A stretch of DNA of 64,000 nucleotides from Pseudoalteromonas distincta (GTDB lineage Bacteria > Pseudomonadota > Gammaproteobacteria > Enterobacterales > Alteromonadaceae), in NCBI RefSeq assembly GCF_000814675.1, contig NZ_JWIG01000010.1, positions 121,005-185,004 of the forward strand. Direction: 5' to 3'. Below, one piece after another: positions 61,934 through 64,000 of this stretch. The stretch's first letter is position 1. Each line of letters opens with the position of its first letter. The notes below the pieces were generated by a model that ran no database searches, had not been told where the DNA came from, and worked only from the letters and a program-made list of their open reading frames with translations. Both the position numbers and the translations under genes were made by a program.

Positions 61934-62947
61934 GTGAACTCTCTAAACACCGCAACAGCTAATTCAGTTAACAAAACAGCGCAGCCAAAAGTTGCTCTGA
62001 TTGCTGAAGGTGGCGGGCAGCGAGGGATATTCACAGCGGGCGTACTTGATGCGTGGTTAGAGCAAAGCTATGACCCATTTGATTTATTTATTGGTACTTC
62101 AGCGGGTTCGCAAAACTTAACTAGCTACTTAGCGCGTCAAAAAGGCTACGCTAAACGCCTGATTAGAGGACTTTCGCGTAATAAGCGTTTTTTTCAGCTT
62201 GGTCGCGGATTAGTGGGTAAGCATATAGTTGATTTAGATTGGTACTTTGACAAAACCACTGAAGTAAACAGAGCTATAGATTTCAAAACAGCGAAAACTA
62301 GTTTAGGTGAGCGTGAACTACTTATAACAGCAACAAACGCACGAGACAGAAAAGCTTATTACTTATCGCCTACAGGTGATAGCGGTCAATGGCGTGATTT
62401 GTTAAAGGCTTCTAGCGCACTTCCGTTTTTATACAAACAAGGTGTAAAGTTAACACCTTGGTTAAACGCAAAAGCAGCGAATGAAACACATCTTGTTGAA
62501 GAACAAGCACAGAGCGATTTTTATCTAGACGGCGGTTTAGCCGCTCCACTTCCCGTGCGTGAAGCTTACAACCGAGGTGCACGTAAAATTGTTGTAATAA
62601 GAACGGTTGACGCTAACTTTCAAGCGCAATCTGCATGGGTACAAAAGCTAAGAACATTTGCTATAGCATCAGGTTATTGTCCAAAAACATTGGACTACTT
62701 AATACAGCACGAAAAAGCGTATTTAGATGAGCTTGAGTTTATTGCAAATCCACCAAGTGATGTGGAAATAATACAAATTTTTGCAGACGAAAAACTGCAT
62801 AGCAAATTATTAGGTAGTTCAAATAACGATTTACGTTTTGATCATAAATTAGGCTTAGCTGCAGGTCGGTCTTATTTAGCGCAGCAAAGCCAATTTGAGA
62901 TCAGCAATACGCATAACTACTCACAAAGCGAGTATCGTTACAATTAA
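61934..62947 (+). CDS. Patatin-like phospholipase
   Basis: A 337-residue cytosolic lipid acyl hydrolase. The oxyanion loop is GGGQRGIF (EGGGQRGIFTAG, near 29-40). The nucleophile Ser is in GTSAG near 60 and the catalytic Asp in DGG (YLDGGLAAPLP near 205). It has the YjjU-like bacterial patatin architecture. GTG start after GGCAGG. Single gene, with a strong hairpin behind it and an IS30-type element beyond. Target lipid unknown. Confidence 0.9.
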   Translation: MNSLNTATANSVNKTAQPKVALIAEGGGQRGIFTAGVLDAWLEQSYDPFDLFIGTSAGSQNLTSYLARQKGYAKRLIRGLSRNKRFFQLGRGLVGKHIVDLDWYFDKTTEVNRAIDFKTAKTSLGERELLITATNARDRKAYYLSPTGDSGQWRDLLKASSALPFLYKQGVKLTPWLNAKAANETHLVEEQAQSDFYLDGGLAAPLPVREAYNRGARKIVVIRTVDANFQAQSAWVQKLRTFAIASGYCPKTLDYLIQHEKAYLDELEFIANPPSDVEIIQIFADEKLHSKLLGSSNNDLRFDHKLGLAAGRSYLAQQSQFEISNTHNYSQSEYRYN

Positions 62948-62967
62948 GCAAATTGGATACCCAAATC

Positions 62968-63006
62968 ATGAATAATACTGCGACTTAAAGTTGCAGTATT
63001 ATTCAT
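62968..63006 (+). terminator. Terminator after the phospholipase gene
   Basis: ATGAATAATACTGC pairs with GCAGTATTATTCAT over 14 bases; ACTT/AAGT pairs again inside. TTTAA follows. Confidence 0.8.
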
Positions 63007-63027
63007 TTAAATGCCTTTTATTTAAAT

Positions 63028-64000
63028 GACACCCATCCTAATTTGTACATTTATTAACCCCTAGATTCTAATTGGAAGTGCACCACCTAATTCATTATAG
63101 ACTTCATTTGGTGTTTTAAATCCTAAACATTTTCTAGGGCGATTATTTAGTTGTTCCTCTACTTTTTTTAATTGCTGATGGCTTACTTTGCTAAAGTTTG
63201 TTTTCTTCGGGTAATACCTTCTAATTAAACCATTTATTTGTTCTACAGCACCTTTTTCCCAGCTGTGGTAAGGCTCACAAAAATAAGATTTATTTTTCAA
63301 AATGGCTTCTACTTTTTTAAACTCTGTATTTTCAGAGCCATTGTCATAAGTTATCGATAAACAAGAACTCGGTGGGTAAATAGATAGTTTTTTACATATT
63401 GCATTCGATGTCGCTAGAGCTTTTTTAGATGGTAATTTGGTGATATGACACACTCTAGAAACTCGTTCAAGTAACACATTCAGCGCACATTTTCTGTCGC
63501 TAGATTCAACAGAGTCACTTTCCCAATGCCCAAAGTTTTTTCTGAGATTAATGTCATCTGGCCTGTCTAAAATACTACATCTTTGACCCCAAACTGTTTT
63601 CGTTTTACGGGTTGGATATTTTTTCTTACGTTTTTTATGTTGCCTAGCTAAATATACAATAAGTGATGGTTCATTCTTGTATATATATTGATAAATGGCC
63701 TCGTGAGATACGTTGGGTAAGGTTTTATCAAATTTTATTCGCCCAGCTATGATCTCTGGACTCCACCCAAGCTTGAGCTTATCAGTCACATATCGTTGAG
63801 CTTCAACAGACTTAAGCTTAACTCGCTTAGCTCTCTCCCTTACCCTTACTTCGTAATACATTTGAGCTGGATGAGGGTAATAAGTTGGTACGTAATAATC
63901 ATATTTATTACGCTTTAACTCTCGGCTAATAGTGCTATGTGAACGATTTAGTAATCGGCTCACCTCACGTATTGATTTTTTTTGGTAATGATACCACTCA
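63028..64000 (-). mobile_element. IS30-family insertion sequence, cut by window edge
   Basis: The transposase gene fills most of it. The visible end is probably near TGACACCCATCCTAATTTG at about 63028, but the other terminal repeat lies outside the window, so the boundary and any target duplication cannot be fixed. Confidence 0.7.
63061..64000 (-). CDS. IS30-family transposase, N-terminus beyond window edge
   Basis: DDE transposase of IS30. The frame remains open to the edge; the last readable part before the shown GTG is EWYHYQKKSIRE, leading into the helix-turn-helix VSRLLNRSHSTISRELKRN. So the N-terminus is cut and the GTG inside is not the real start. Catalytic acids fit Asp in GHWESDSVE, Asp in TYDNGSEN and Glu in EKGAVEQINGLIRRYYPK. 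The C-terminal signature LNNRPRKCLGFKTPNEVY is intact. No frameshift is seen, so the copy may be active. Confidence 0.93.
   Translation of the reverse strand, partial: EWYHYQKKSIREVSRLLNRSHSTISRELKRNKYDYYVPTYYPHPAQMYYEVRVRERAKRVKLKSVEAQRYVTDKLKLGWSPEIIAGRIKFDKTLPNVSHEAIYQYIYKNEPSLIVYLARQHKKRKKKYPTRKTKTVWGQRCSILDRPDDINLRKNFGHWESDSVESSDRKCALNVLLERVSRVCHITKLPSKKALATSNAICKKLSIYPPSSCLSITYDNGSENTEFKKVEAILKNKSYFCEPYHSWEKGAVEQINGLIRRYYPKKTNFSKVSHQQLKKVEEQLNNRPRKCLGFKTPNEVYNELGGALPIRI

Noticed and set aside
1..64000. CRISPR arrays, tRNA or rRNA genes, prophage genes
   Set aside because: No regularly spaced repeats, no cloverleaf or rRNA-like sequence and no phage structural genes were seen.

Overview
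The window looks like chromosomal DNA of a marine gammaproteobacterium of the order Alteromonadales, most likely Pseudoalteromonas or a close relative. This rests on low GC, tight operons, family-level protein similarity, and conserved neighbourhoods (hisGDC with an attenuator, yoaA-tsaB, fadD-rnd, minCDE beside ycgL, and a TtpC-ExbB-ExbD-TonB cluster). No rRNA or tRNA gene, CRISPR array, prophage or plasmid function was seen. The right edge lies inside an IS30-family insertion sequence.

Layout. 1-3.5 kb: the histidine operon (hisC partial, hisD, hisG, minus strand) behind a textbook His-rich leader peptide and alternating-hairpin attenuator. 3.7-12.2 kb: a small basic protein, a cytochrome c-FTR1 iron permease with a Fur-like box, an NhaP antiporter, yoaA-tsaB, an unknown 109-residue protein and a PhoA-type alkaline phosphatase. 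12.5-16.4 kb: an alpha/beta hydrolase, fadD and rnd, with a FadR-like site in front. 16.4-22.1 kb: a LysR regulator divergent from an outer-membrane barrel, minCDE, ycgL, a lytic transglycosylase and a GbsR/MarR-type regulator. 22.3-31.5 kb: alcohol dehydrogenase, a Fur-boxed siderophore receptor, an amidohydrolase, a DUF885 lipoprotein, a YcgN protein, an RNA methyltransferase and a periplasmic binding protein. 31.5-36.7 kb: a sugar MFS transporter and a chemoreceptor, each preceded by the same LacI-type palindrome, then a diguanylate cyclase and a DsbA-like protein.

36.9-49.2 kb is the most interesting block. A six-gene envelope energising operon (DUF3450, TtpC, ExbB, ExbD, TonB, TPR) is followed by a lipoprotein made of three old tandem copies of a 424-437-residue domain, then a large TonB-dependent receptor. 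The lipoprotein-receptor pair sits behind four 7-bp Pho half-sites in exact 11-bp phase, with a -10 at the expected distance. I infer a phosphate-starvation-induced uptake system for an unknown, probably large, phosphorus-containing substrate.

49.4-64 kb: asd, two copies of a ~160-bp inverted-repeat element in opposite orientation, a GGDEF-EAL protein, a DUF748 protein, a voltage-gated channel with a FEDWTD filter, several small proteins, umuDC behind an SOS box embedded in a 40-bp palindrome, a MarR regulator with two operators, a siderophore-interacting reductase, a luciferase-like oxidoreductase, a patatin-like phospholipase and the IS30-family transposase. Start codons were moved from the longest reading frame where a ribosome-binding site or signal peptide decided the case; those choices are stated per gene.
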